NCBI GenBank assembly: GCA_009993955.1
Contig: JAACSL010000021.1
Span: forward strand, 19,686-83,685
From: Paraglaciecola sp.
GTDB lineage: Bacteria; Pseudomonadota; Gammaproteobacteria; Enterobacterales; Alteromonadaceae
Length of the DNA stretch: 64,000 nucleotides
Direction: 5' to 3'
Shown here: positions 53,258-64,000 of the stretch, piece by piece
Layout of the letters: each line of letters opens with the position of its first letter
Numbering within the stretch: the first letter of the stretch is position 1
The notes under the pieces: model-generated
Database searches by the model: none
Told to the model about the DNA's origin: nothing
The model's input: the letters and a program-made list of their open reading frames with translations, nothing else
Program-made: the position numbers and the translations under genes

Positions 53258-53392
53258 TTAAGCTGATAAACGAGCACGGCCTTTAGCACGGCGATTAGCT
53301 ATAACCTTGCGGCCATTCTTTGTCGCCATACGGGCACGAAAACCGTGTGAACGCTTACGCTTTAAGTTGCTTGGTTGAAAAGTTCTTTTCAT
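53258..53392 (-). CDS. rpmH: Ribosomal protein bL34
   Basis: 44-residue ribosomal protein, found by direct translation of the minus strand: begins [20 protein letters not shown] and ends [11 protein letters not shown]. Highly basic, exact family length. First gene of the rpmH-rnpA-yidD-yidC unit, with a consensus promoter about 65 bases upstream. Confidence 0.98.
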   Translation of the reverse strand: MKRTFQPSNLKRKRSHGFRARMATKNGRKVIANRRAKGRARLSA

Positions 53393-53457
53393 GGCCTAGT
53401 CCTGCTACATAAGGTTGTTGTCACTTGAGCACAGTAGGCGCTCAAAAATGACGCTGA

Positions 53458-53486
53458 ATAATAGAGATCACTTAGCATCTTGTCAA
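53458..53486 (-). promoter_or_regulatory. Promoter of rpmH
   Basis: Minus-strand TTGACA, exactly 17 nt, TATTAT, about 65 bases upstream of the rpmH ATG. Near-perfect sigma70 promoter, as expected for a ribosomal-protein gene. Confidence 0.8.
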
Positions 53487-54068
53487 TCAAACATTATCTT
53501 AAATCAAGCACTAAGCGCATATCTTTGCGTCTCGACTTAAAACACTGATGTTTTTTCATCATTCCAAGACTGCTTTGACAACATAAAGACAGGTAGAGGG
53601 GTTTAGTTGTAGCGTGCGCTAATCGTTAATTTGCAATTTGTATTGACGAATTCATCAACTGTAAAATGCAATAAAGTTAATAAAAAATCAGATTTCGTTA
53701 AATAAGTTTGATTTATCCACAGGTTGAATAGTAAATTCACATAAAATCATATTTTTCAATAGTCAGCAAACTACCTTTATGCATTAATTTCATAATTTAT
53801 ACAGCTGTCGGTTTTCAAAGTCATTCAATTTAGATGCCAGAATAATTATATAAAACAAATGGATATATGATTTATGTTTGATATACGGATTTAATTTCAG
53901 ATCTTTGTTGCGTCGTCGATAGGAAAAACGAGATAATTCACAACCCTCGAAGCTAGGGCGCTGAATTTGTATAAAATTCGTCCTTGTTGAAGTTATCAAT
54001 GTCTTCTTTGTTACTTCATAATTGTTATTAAAAGCCTTTATTGATTAAGGGCTGGAGTCAATTTTTAA
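53487..54068. promoter_or_regulatory. dnaA upstream region with a DnaA box
   Basis: Strongly AT-rich gap between rpmH and dnaA without a credible gene. It contains one consensus DnaA box, TTATCCACA at 53713-53721, consistent with DnaA autoregulation. A GGAG ribosome site lies about 12 bases before the dnaA ATG. I see no dense DnaA-box or GATC cluster, so this is not a second origin. Confidence 0.6.
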
Positions 54069-55448
54069 ATGTCGCTTTGGAATCAATGCCTTGAGAGGCT
54101 ACAACAGGATTTACCCATCCAACAGTTTAGTATGTGGATAAGACCACTTCAGGCAGATCACAGCGATTCGCAGTTGACCCTTTTTGCGCCAAATAGATTT
54201 GTGCTGGATTGGGTAAGAGATAAGTACTTTACTCAGATTACTTCTTTGTTTAATGAACTGTGTGGTGCTGACGCGCCACAGTTGCGTTTTGAAGTTAAAC
54301 GAGCTGAACCTCAATATTTAAAAACTAACCATGCGTTGGCTAAAACAGCGCAAAGTATAAAGCCAAGTATTTCGAACACGGTCGTTTCGATCAAAGAAAA
54401 TTCTGCTGTAAATATGGCGAATGTGCATAAGAGTAATGTAAATCCAACTTATCGATTTGAAAATTTTGTTGAAGGTAAATCAAACCAATTAGCCAGAGCT
54501 GCAGCACAGCAAGTGGCAGACAATCCGGGTGGCGCTTATAACCCCTTGTTTATTTATGGTGGTACAGGATTAGGTAAAACTCACTTACTGCATGCTGTTG
54601 GCAATGGCATTATTGATAACAAAAAAGACGCAACAGTTGTATATATGCATTCTGAGCGTTTTGTTCAGGACATGGTTAAAGCCCTGCAAAACAATGCTAT
54701 TGAAGATTTCAAACGTTACTACCGTTCTGTAGATGCCTTGTTGATTGATGACATTCAGTTTTTTGCAAATAAGGAACGGTCTCAAGAGGAATTTTTTCAT
54801 ACATTTAACGCGTTATTGGAGGGAAATCAGCAGATTATTCTGACTTCGGATAGATACCCCAAAGAAATTGTTGGTGTTGAAGATCGCCTGAAATCACGTT
54901 TTGGTTGGGGCCTTACGATCGCGATTGAACCTCCTGAGTTAGAGACTCGAGTTGCGATATTGAAACGTAAGGCATTGGAAAATAAGATATTTTTGCCTGA
55001 CGAAGTCGCATTTTTTATAGCTAAGCGGCTTCGTTCGAATGTGCGGGAGCTGGAAGGTGCCCTCAACAGGGTAGTCGCTAACGCTAATTTTACTGGTCGG
55101 CCAATTACAATTGATTTTGTACGCGAGGCACTTCGAGACTTGTTAGCACTGCAAGAAAAATTAGTCACAATCGATAATATTCAGAAGACCGTTGCCGAAT
55201 ATTACAAGATCAAAATGGCTGATATTCTGTCTAAACGTCGCAATAGAAGTGTTGCAAGACCTAGACAAATGGCTATGGCACTGTCTAAAGAACTAACAAA
55301 TCATAGTCTGCCCGAGATAGGCGATGCTTTTGGTGGTAGAGATCATACTACGGTGTTGCACGCATGCCGAAAAATTGTGCAGCTACGAGAAGAAAGTCAT
55401 GATATAAAAGAAGACTATCAAAATCTTATACGTACATTGTCGTCATAA
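54069..55448 (+). CDS. dnaA: Chromosomal replication initiator DnaA
   Basis: Initiator that binds DnaA boxes and unwinds oriC; 459 aa. Domain I ([25 protein letters not shown]), a linker, AAA+ domain III with Walker [12 protein letters not shown] near residue 165 and Walker [12 protein letters not shown], and domain IV with the box-binding helix [19 protein letters not shown]. First gene of dnaA-dnaN-recF-gyrB; 18 bp to dnaN. Confidence 0.99.
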   Translation: MSLWNQCLERLQQDLPIQQFSMWIRPLQADHSDSQLTLFAPNRFVLDWVRDKYFTQITSLFNELCGADAPQLRFEVKRAEPQYLKTNHALAKTAQSIKPSISNTVVSIKENSAVNMANVHKSNVNPTYRFENFVEGKSNQLARAAAQQVADNPGGAYNPLFIYGGTGLGKTHLLHAVGNGIIDNKKDATVVYMHSERFVQDMVKALQNNAIEDFKRYYRSVDALLIDDIQFFANKERSQEEFFHTFNALLEGNQQIILTSDRYPKEIVGVEDRLKSRFGWGLTIAIEPPELETRVAILKRKALENKIFLPDEVAFFIAKRLRSNVRELEGALNRVVANANFTGRPITIDFVREALRDLLALQEKLVTIDNIQKTVAEYYKIKMADILSKRRNRSVARPRQMAMALSKELTNHSLPEIGDAFGGRDHTTVLHACRKIVQLREESHDIKEDYQNLIRTLSS

Positions 55449-55466
55449 AAATTCACGAGTAAAAAG

Positions 55467-56570
55467 ATGAAATTCAGCATCAGCAGGGAAAGTTTTCTCC
55501 AGCCACTTCAATTAGTTTCAGGTGCGGTTGAGAGACGCCACACCTTACCAATATTATCCAACGTTTTGATTAAAGTTAGTGAAAACTCACTGTGGTTGAC
55601 GGGGACTGATTTAGAGGTAGAGTTGATTTCAAATGTTACCCTTGAGGGTGATTTTACAGAAGGTGAAATAACGGTTCCTGCAAAAAAACTTGTTGATATA
55701 TGCAAGGGTTTACGTGAAGGAAGTGCAATAGATTTTGAAGTAGATGCCAACAAAGCACTAATAAAATCAGGGCGCAGTAAATTTAGTTTATCTACCTTAT
55801 CTGCATCTGATTATCCAAACTTAGAAGATTGGCAGGGTGAGCTGGACTTTGAAATACCTCAGAGCGCACTGAAGCGCTTGATAGACAGTACGCATTTTTG
55901 TATGGCGCAACAAGATGTGCGTTATTATCTGAACGGCATGTCATTAGAAACGGAAGAGAATGTAATCCGTACGGTGGCAACAGACGGGCATCGTTTGGCT
56001 TTATGTCGTCTTGCTTATACCAATGCTACGTTGCCAAATAGACAAGTTATCATTCCGCGTAAAGGTGTTCTGGAAATATCGCGGCTAATTGAAGACAGTG
56101 ATAAACGTGTAAAAGTGCAAGTAGGGTCTAATCATATTCGAATCTTTTCAACGGATTTTATTTTTACGAGTAAATTGGTCGATGGTCGTTTTCCTGATTA
56201 TCGACGTGTGCTTCCGAAAGATGGTGACAAAAAAATTGAATCTGAAAAAGATATGCTGAAGCAAGCATTTTCGAGAGCTGCCATTTTATCTAACGAGAAG
56301 TTTAAAGGTGTGCGCTTAAATTTGTCAGAAAATGAATTGAAGATTACAGCTAATAATCCTGAACAAGAAGAAGCAGAAGAAATAGTCGACATAGATTATG
56401 CAGGGGCCGCGCTAGAGATCGGTTTCAACGTTGCATATTTAATCGATGTGATGAATGGTCTGAATTGTGAAAAAGTGCGGATAACTTTAGCTGATTCAAA
56501 TAGTAGTGCTTTACTTGAAGACGCTAGTGATGACTCAGCACTATACGTTATTATGCCAATGAGGTTATAG
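55467..56570 (+). CDS. dnaN: DNA polymerase III beta sliding clamp
   Basis: Ring-shaped processivity clamp; 367 aa, three similar domains. N-terminal MKFSISRESFLQPLQLVSGAVERRHTLPILSN and C-terminal YVIMPMRL are canonical. It lies between dnaA and recF with short gaps, indicating one operon. Confidence 0.99.
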   Translation: MKFSISRESFLQPLQLVSGAVERRHTLPILSNVLIKVSENSLWLTGTDLEVELISNVTLEGDFTEGEITVPAKKLVDICKGLREGSAIDFEVDANKALIKSGRSKFSLSTLSASDYPNLEDWQGELDFEIPQSALKRLIDSTHFCMAQQDVRYYLNGMSLETEENVIRTVATDGHRLALCRLAYTNATLPNRQVIIPRKGVLEISRLIEDSDKRVKVQVGSNHIRIFSTDFIFTSKLVDGRFPDYRRVLPKDGDKKIESEKDMLKQAFSRAAILSNEKFKGVRLNLSENELKITANNPEQEEAEEIVDIDYAGAALEIGFNVAYLIDVMNGLNCEKVRITLADSNSSALLEDASDDSALYVIMPMRL

Positions 56571-56594
56571 CTCGCTCATCGACGGATTATTTTA

Positions 56595-60123
<3,529 letters not shown>

Positions 60124-60155
60124 TTTATGTCTATATGTGATGTTTGATGAAACAT

Positions 60156-60184
60156 AAAAGGTACCTTTAAGGTACCTTTTTTTT
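60156..60184. terminator. Terminator after gyrB
   Basis: Stem AAAGGTACC / GGTACCTTT with a 5-nt loop and T8 tail on the + strand; A-rich on the other side, so it can also serve the convergent lipoprotein gene. Confidence 0.85.
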
Positions 60185-60263
60185 GCAGAGAAACCATGTT
60201 AAATTATTGTTTTATATAAATTTATTTCACAATAGTAAAAAACTATTACATTGAAAATATCAT

Positions 60264-60710
60264 TCAATTGCTGAGCAAAGTGACTAAAACAGCGGGTGAA
60301 CCAAAGCCAGAAAAATCAATACTAAATTTATAGAGACCTGTTTCCTGTGGGGTAAATCTAAAATTTTCATCGTTAGTTTGACAATTTGCACTAACGATTT
60401 TATTTACCTCTACTACCTGGTCTGAACGCAAGCTTGCATAACCACAATTTTTGTTCGGAGACCATGCCGCATCAGCAAACTTAAAATCATAAGGTTGTCC
60501 ATCAGCAATTAATTCAATCTGTGTTGCATACACGCCATCTGCGATGGGTTGCAGTTTGTATTTTTCATCTGCTTCCCACCACGTGAATACTCCGCGCAGA
60601 TACAAATCACTGTAGTCTGTCTGACTCGAAAAACTGTGTATTGCATTGGTGGCGCAACCACTGGAGAACAGGCAAACCATGGACATGAATATTATTCGTG
60701 TAAAATTCAT
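60264..60710 (-). CDS. Small lipoprotein with a carbohydrate-binding-like beta domain
   Basis: Protein of 148 aa. Lipobox FSSGC follows a hydrophobic signal; mature protein is about 130 residues. The stretch SDLYLRGVFTWWEADEKYKLQPIAD...ADGQPYDFKFADAAWS resembles the E-set/starch-binding modules at the N-terminus of pullulanases and SusE/F proteins, but no catalytic domain is attached. The frame extends to 60758 inside glyS; ATG 60710 is chosen as it starts the signal peptide. Function unknown. Confidence 0.75.
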   Translation of the reverse strand: MNFTRIIFMSMVCLFSSGCATNAIHSFSSQTDYSDLYLRGVFTWWEADEKYKLQPIADGVYATQIELIADGQPYDFKFADAAWSPNKNCGYASLRSDQVVEVNKIVSANCQTNDENFRFTPQETGLYKFSIDFSGFGSPAVLVTLLSN

Positions 60711-60727
60711 TGTTATATCCAAATAAC

Positions 60728-62797
60728 CTATTGATTTAGATAAGAAATATCGCCACAAGTCAGAAATAACCGTCTTAGTCTTGCTAGTGCCGATAAACGA
60801 TTGTTTCTCACCGCTAAATCATCTGCCATAACCATCACATTCTCAAAGAAATCATCTATGGGTTTGCGAAGTTTTGCCAAAACTATCAACGCGTCTTTAT
60901 AGTCATTCTTATCGACGTAGGCAGCAACCGCCGCTTCCGCTTGTTCAATCGCTGAGACTAAGGCCCGCTCCGAATCAGTCTCAAGTAGGTTGTGATGGAT
61001 TTCTGAATGAACGCTTACAGAATTTTTTGCAAGTATATTGGCAACCCTTTTATTGGCTGCTGCTAAAGCAGGGGCTGATTCATTCTGTTTAAACTCACTG
61101 ATTGCCTCAACCCTCGCAGCATAATCTGCAGGTCGAGTAGGGCGTATCTCAGCCACAGCTTGAATCACATCCACAGCTACATTTTGTTCTGCATACCAAG
61201 CTTTAAAGCGAGCTAATACAAAATCCACAACATTGGTGTTGAGTTCATCTACCCGAACTTTATCGCCAAACGTCGTAATCGACGCATCTACCAGACTTAC
61301 CAAATCCAAAGGTAAACGATTCTCCACCATAATACGCAACAATCCGATTGCAGCGCGTCGTAGTGCAAAGGGATCCTTGTCACCCTTTGGTAACTGTCCA
61401 ATCCCAAAAATACCAACTAAAGTGTCGACTTTGTCTGCTATAGCCAGAGCGATACTCGTTGGTGCACTGGGCAACTTATCGCCGGCAAAGCGAGGAAGAT
61501 ATTGGTCATTTAAGGCATTGGCGACTTCAGGTGATTCGCCATCATGCAAGGCATAGTGCATGCCCATTACACCCTGGACGTCTGGAAACTCCATTACCAT
61601 GTTTGTCATTAAGTCTGTTTTACATAGTAGGCCCGCTCGCATTGCTGAGGCCTGATCGCCATCCAACATTGTTGCAACAAAGCCCGCTAGCTCAGAAATA
61701 CGCTGTGTTTTATCGAATAGAGTGCCGAGTTGTTTCTGAAACAACACCGTTTTTAAACTTTCTAAATGTGAAGCAAGAGTAGATTTTTTATCAGTATTGA
61801 AGAAAAACTGAGCGTCAGCTAAACGTGGACGAATCACCTTTTCGTTGCCCGTGATCACCAAGCTAGGATTCGTGCTGTTTATATTACTGATGAAAATAAA
61901 ATTAGACTTTAAATTACCTTCCGCATCAAGTAACGGAATATACTTTTGGTCACCCTTCATGGTGTGAATTAAGGCTTCCTTAGGCACCGCTAAGAATGAT
62001 TTTTCGAACTCAGCACTCAAGGCAACTGGCCACTCGACGAGGGCTGTAATCTCTTCTAACAGGGAATCTGATAGATCAGGGGTGGCCTCTAATTGTTTAG
62101 CCAGTTCAATCACTTGCTGACGAATGATTTCTTTTCGTTCAGTAAAATCAGCAACTACAAAGTGTTCACGTAAACGAGGTAAATAGTCGTCTGCATGCTC
62201 TAATTGAAAACTTGTTTCACCCTGAAAACGGTGACCAAGTACTGTGTTTGCAGAGCTTAGTCCTAGTACCGAGCCATCAATCAATTGATTACCGTGTAGC
62301 ATTGTCAGGGTGTGTACCGGGCGAATAAACTGAGTGCTACCTGCTCCCCAGCGCATTGGCTTGGAAATAGGCAATGCCAGTAATGCAGCTTCAACTAATT
62401 TAGGTATCAATCCGGCAACACCTTGCCCGGCTTTTGTACCCTGATAATACAGCCATTCACCTTTGTCAGTTTTTAAGGTTGTTGTATCAGCTATATCGAT
62501 ATTATTCGATTTTGCCCAACCTAGCGCAGCAGGTGTAGCCTGGCCCTCACTATTAAACGCTACGTTGAGGGAAGGGCCTTTAATCTCTAATGTTAGGTCC
62601 TTCTGCAAATTTGCCAATGATTTTACACACAAGGCAAGGCGCCTTGGAGAGGCATACCATTCAACTGTATCAAAGGTAAATTGAGCATCACTAAAAGCAG
62701 TTTGAATGTTTAGTGCAAACGCACTGGCTAACTTAGTCAATGATTTTGGTGGTAATTCTTCAGTACCAATTTCAATCAGTAAATTATTAAATTCCAT
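60728..62797 (-). CDS. glyS: Glycyl-tRNA synthetase beta subunit
   Basis: tRNA-binding and catalytic subunit of the alpha2beta2 enzyme; 689 aa, as in E. coli. N-terminal LLIEIGTEELPPKSL, the HD-like region HTMKGDQKYIPL and the C-terminal anticodon-binding domain. Three bases after glyQ, so translationally linked. Confidence 0.98.
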   Translation of the reverse strand: MEFNNLLIEIGTEELPPKSLTKLASAFALNIQTAFSDAQFTFDTVEWYASPRRLALCVKSLANLQKDLTLEIKGPSLNVAFNSEGQATPAALGWAKSNNIDIADTTTLKTDKGEWLYYQGTKAGQGVAGLIPKLVEAALLALPISKPMRWGAGSTQFIRPVHTLTMLHGNQLIDGSVLGLSSANTVLGHRFQGETSFQLEHADDYLPRLREHFVVADFTERKEIIRQQVIELAKQLEATPDLSDSLLEEITALVEWPVALSAEFEKSFLAVPKEALIHTMKGDQKYIPLLDAEGNLKSNFIFISNINSTNPSLVITGNEKVIRPRLADAQFFFNTDKKSTLASHLESLKTVLFQKQLGTLFDKTQRISELAGFVATMLDGDQASAMRAGLLCKTDLMTNMVMEFPDVQGVMGMHYALHDGESPEVANALNDQYLPRFAGDKLPSAPTSIALAIADKVDTLVGIFGIGQLPKGDKDPFALRRAAIGLLRIMVENRLPLDLVSLVDASITTFGDKVRVDELNTNVVDFVLARFKAWYAEQNVAVDVIQAVAEIRPTRPADYAARVEAISEFKQNESAPALAAANKRVANILAKNSVSVHSEIHHNLLETDSERALVSAIEQAEAAVAAYVDKNDYKDALIVLAKLRKPIDDFFENVMVMADDLAVRNNRLSALARLRRLFLTCGDISYLNQ

Positions 62798-62800
62798 GGT

Positions 62801-63706
62801 TTACTGCTCCTTACTGCACATAGGAAAACCTAAGGTTTCTCGCGCTTTATAATAAGCCTCAGCACAGGCCTTTGAGAGTGTACGGACTCTCAATATATAA
62901 CGTTGCCTTTCGGTCACAGAAATAGCATGTCGCGCATCCAGAAGATTAAAAACATGTGACGCTTTCATCACTTGCTCATAAGCGGGTAGGGGTAGATTTT
63001 TTGTAATCAATAATTGCGCATTTTGTTCGTACTGATCGAAATTCGTAAATAACGCGGCTACATCTGCATATTCGAAGTTATAAGTAGATTGCTCAACTTC
63101 ATTCTGATGGAATACGTCACCATAGCTTACTTTGCCGAGTGGACCATCTGTCCACACGAGGTCGTAAATACTGTCTACGCCTTGAATGTACATGGCCAAT
63201 CGTTCTAAGCCGTAAGTTATCTCACCGGTTACTGGAGCACATTCTAAACCTCCAACTTGTTGGAAATAGGTAAACTGTGTGACTTCCATGCCGTTGAGCC
63301 ACACCTCCCAACCCAAACCCCAAGCGCCAAGAGTGGGGGACTCCCAGTTATCTTCCACGAAGCGGACATCATTAGCTTGCAAGTCAAATCCAAGCTCTTT
63401 GAGTGAGTTGAGATAAAGTTCTTGTATATTTATAGGTGACGGTTTGAGCATGACTTGAAATTGATAGTAATGCTGAAGTCGATTAGGGTTCTGGCCATAA
63501 CGTCCATCAGTGGGGCGACGACAGGGTTGCACGTAGGCGCTACTCATTGGCTCAGGACCAATTGATCGCAAGAAAGTCATGGGGTGGAATGTGCCTGCTC
63601 CCACTTCCATATCTAGAGGTTGGATGATCACACAACCTTGTCTAGCCCAATAGTCTTGTAGTGCCAAAATTAGGCCCTGAAACGTTCTACAATCAAACTT
63701 CTGCAT
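62801..63706 (-). CDS. glyQ: Glycyl-tRNA synthetase alpha subunit
   Basis: Subunit that holds the class II active site; 301 aa. Starts [25 protein letters not shown], aligning with the E. coli start; the longer frame from 63748 is not needed. [20 protein letters not shown] and [23 protein letters not shown] are invariant class motifs. Divergent from tag. Confidence 0.98.
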   Translation of the reverse strand: MQKFDCRTFQGLILALQDYWARQGCVIIQPLDMEVGAGTFHPMTFLRSIGPEPMSSAYVQPCRRPTDGRYGQNPNRLQHYYQFQVMLKPSPINIQELYLNSLKELGFDLQANDVRFVEDNWESPTLGAWGLGWEVWLNGMEVTQFTYFQQVGGLECAPVTGEITYGLERLAMYIQGVDSIYDLVWTDGPLGKVSYGDVFHQNEVEQSTYNFEYADVAALFTNFDQYEQNAQLLITKNLPLPAYEQVMKASHVFNLLDARHAISVTERQRYILRVRTLSKACAEAYYKARETLGFPMCSKEQ

Positions 63707-63826
63707 CTTCCTCTGCCATAGCTGTAAAAATATAAAAAACGGCTGCAAGTATACCTTTTGTCGATGGTTGAATGTAGGCTAAATAGATTGTTAATTCTGA
63801 ATAAAACGATAAAAATCGGATTTTTT

Positions 63827-63940
63827 ATGGCAATTGAACGTTGTGCATGGGTAAACAATGATGAGCTATATCAACAGTATCATGATGAAGTCTGGGGTAG
63901 GGCGGTGTTTGATAGCCAGACCTTGTTTGCATGCTTCGGT
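63827..63940 (+). pseudogene. tag: 3-methyladenine DNA glycosylase I, interrupted after about 36 codons
   Basis: The first residues MAIERCAWVNNDELYQQYHDEVWG and FDSQTLFACF match the N-terminus of Tag (E. coli MERCGWVSQDPLYIAYHDNEWG), which removes 3-methyladenine from DNA. In intact Tag the next residues are a LEGQQAGLSW-type segment; here the frame runs into repeat sequence and stops at 63967. The break lies at about 63934-63943, where an insertion-sequence end begins. The rest of tag may continue beyond the element, outside the window. Confidence 0.8.
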
Positions 63941-64000
63941 CGAATTCGATCACCCATTTCGTTTTAATCCGATCACTGATTTCGGTTTAAAGCGATCACC
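63937..64000. mobile_element. Left end of an IS21-type insertion sequence
   Basis: Starting at 63947, CGATCAC recurs every 23 bp (63947, 63970, 63993), each followed by an ATTTCG-TTTAA pattern (15+ of 23 bases shared). Tandem terminal repeats of this kind are typical of IS21-family ends, where they bind transposase. The element begins close to the tag break and runs off the window; no transposase is visible, so the family is inferred. Confidence 0.6.

Noticed and set aside
53790..53999. 69-codon minus-strand ORF in the dnaA upstream gap
   Set aside because: Very AT-rich, no ribosome site, no recognisable domain, and it lies in the expected dnaA regulatory region.
53487..54068. dnaA upstream gap as a second replication origin
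   Set aside because: Only one consensus DnaA box and no GATC clustering, unlike the region beside mnmG.
60582..60597. CACGTG core resembling parS in the lipoprotein gene
   Set aside because: Only the central bases match; both flanks deviate from the parS consensus, unlike the two recF sites.
63947..64000. 23-bp repeats as a possible CRISPR array
   Set aside because: Repeat units are directly adjacent without unique spacers and fit terminal repeats of an insertion sequence.

Overview
The window looks like the replication-origin region of a marine gammaproteobacterium, most likely an Alteromonadales member (Alteromonas/Paraglaciecola/Glaciecola-like). The reasons are the classic block rpmH-rnpA-yidD-yidC-mnmE, mioC, oriC, mnmG-rsmG-parA-parB-atpIBEFHAGDC, and dnaA-dnaN-recF-gyrB; a large Oar-type TonB-dependent receptor; an OmpA protein with thrombospondin-3 repeats; and moderate GC content. 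The taxonomic call is inference; no 16S rRNA gene and no tRNA gene was recognised in the window.

Left part (1-14155): 3' part of a K+-dependent membrane pyrophosphatase, fbp, mpl, an S1/P1 nuclease, hemE, nudC, zur, a CheX-like phosphatase, an OmpA-TSP3 protein, dnaB, recQ and yigI. A strong promoter plus terminator with no ORF between them, between hemE and nudC, suggests an undescribed small RNA.

Middle part (14243-30075): a coherent peptidoglycan-scavenging locus. It holds an NhaC-like antiporter, a sodium:solute symporter, murQ (MurNAc-6P etherase), a NamZ-type exo-muramidase lipoprotein, an RpiR/MurR-like regulator, a two-domain NagZ-type GH3 lipoprotein, an Oar-like TonB receptor, a lipoprotein that fuses an AmiD-type zinc amidase to a YfeW/AmiE-type serine hydrolase, and a second S12 serine hydrolase. 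The set parallels the Bacillus murQ-murR-murP-amiE-nagZ-namZ island, but is rebuilt for an outer-membrane cell and has a symporter where the PTS permease would be. Inverted repeats built on GAATAAT recur upstream of its transcription units and are candidate operators. No MurNAc kinase is visible, which leaves a gap in the route.

Then come accessory genes (30107-33914: EamA transporter, PepSY protein, SnoaL-like protein, FAH-family hydratase, tpm), followed on the minus strand by the complete F-type ATP synthase operon, parAB, rsmG and mnmG. oriC lies at about 45600-45975, with consensus DnaA boxes, many GATC sites and a run of six DnaA-trio triplets. Between oriC and mioC sit a DUF4097 protein and a dnaC-like/dnaT-like gene pair, placing helicase-loading genes next to the origin. 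Next are mnmE, yajQ, yidC, yidD, rnpA and rpmH, then divergently dnaA-dnaN-recF-gyrB. recF contains two parS-like sites, matching the ParAB encoded nearby.

The right end holds a small lipoprotein gene, glyS, glyQ and the first part of tag, which is interrupted by what looks like the end of an IS21-type insertion sequence with 23-bp terminal repeats running off the window.
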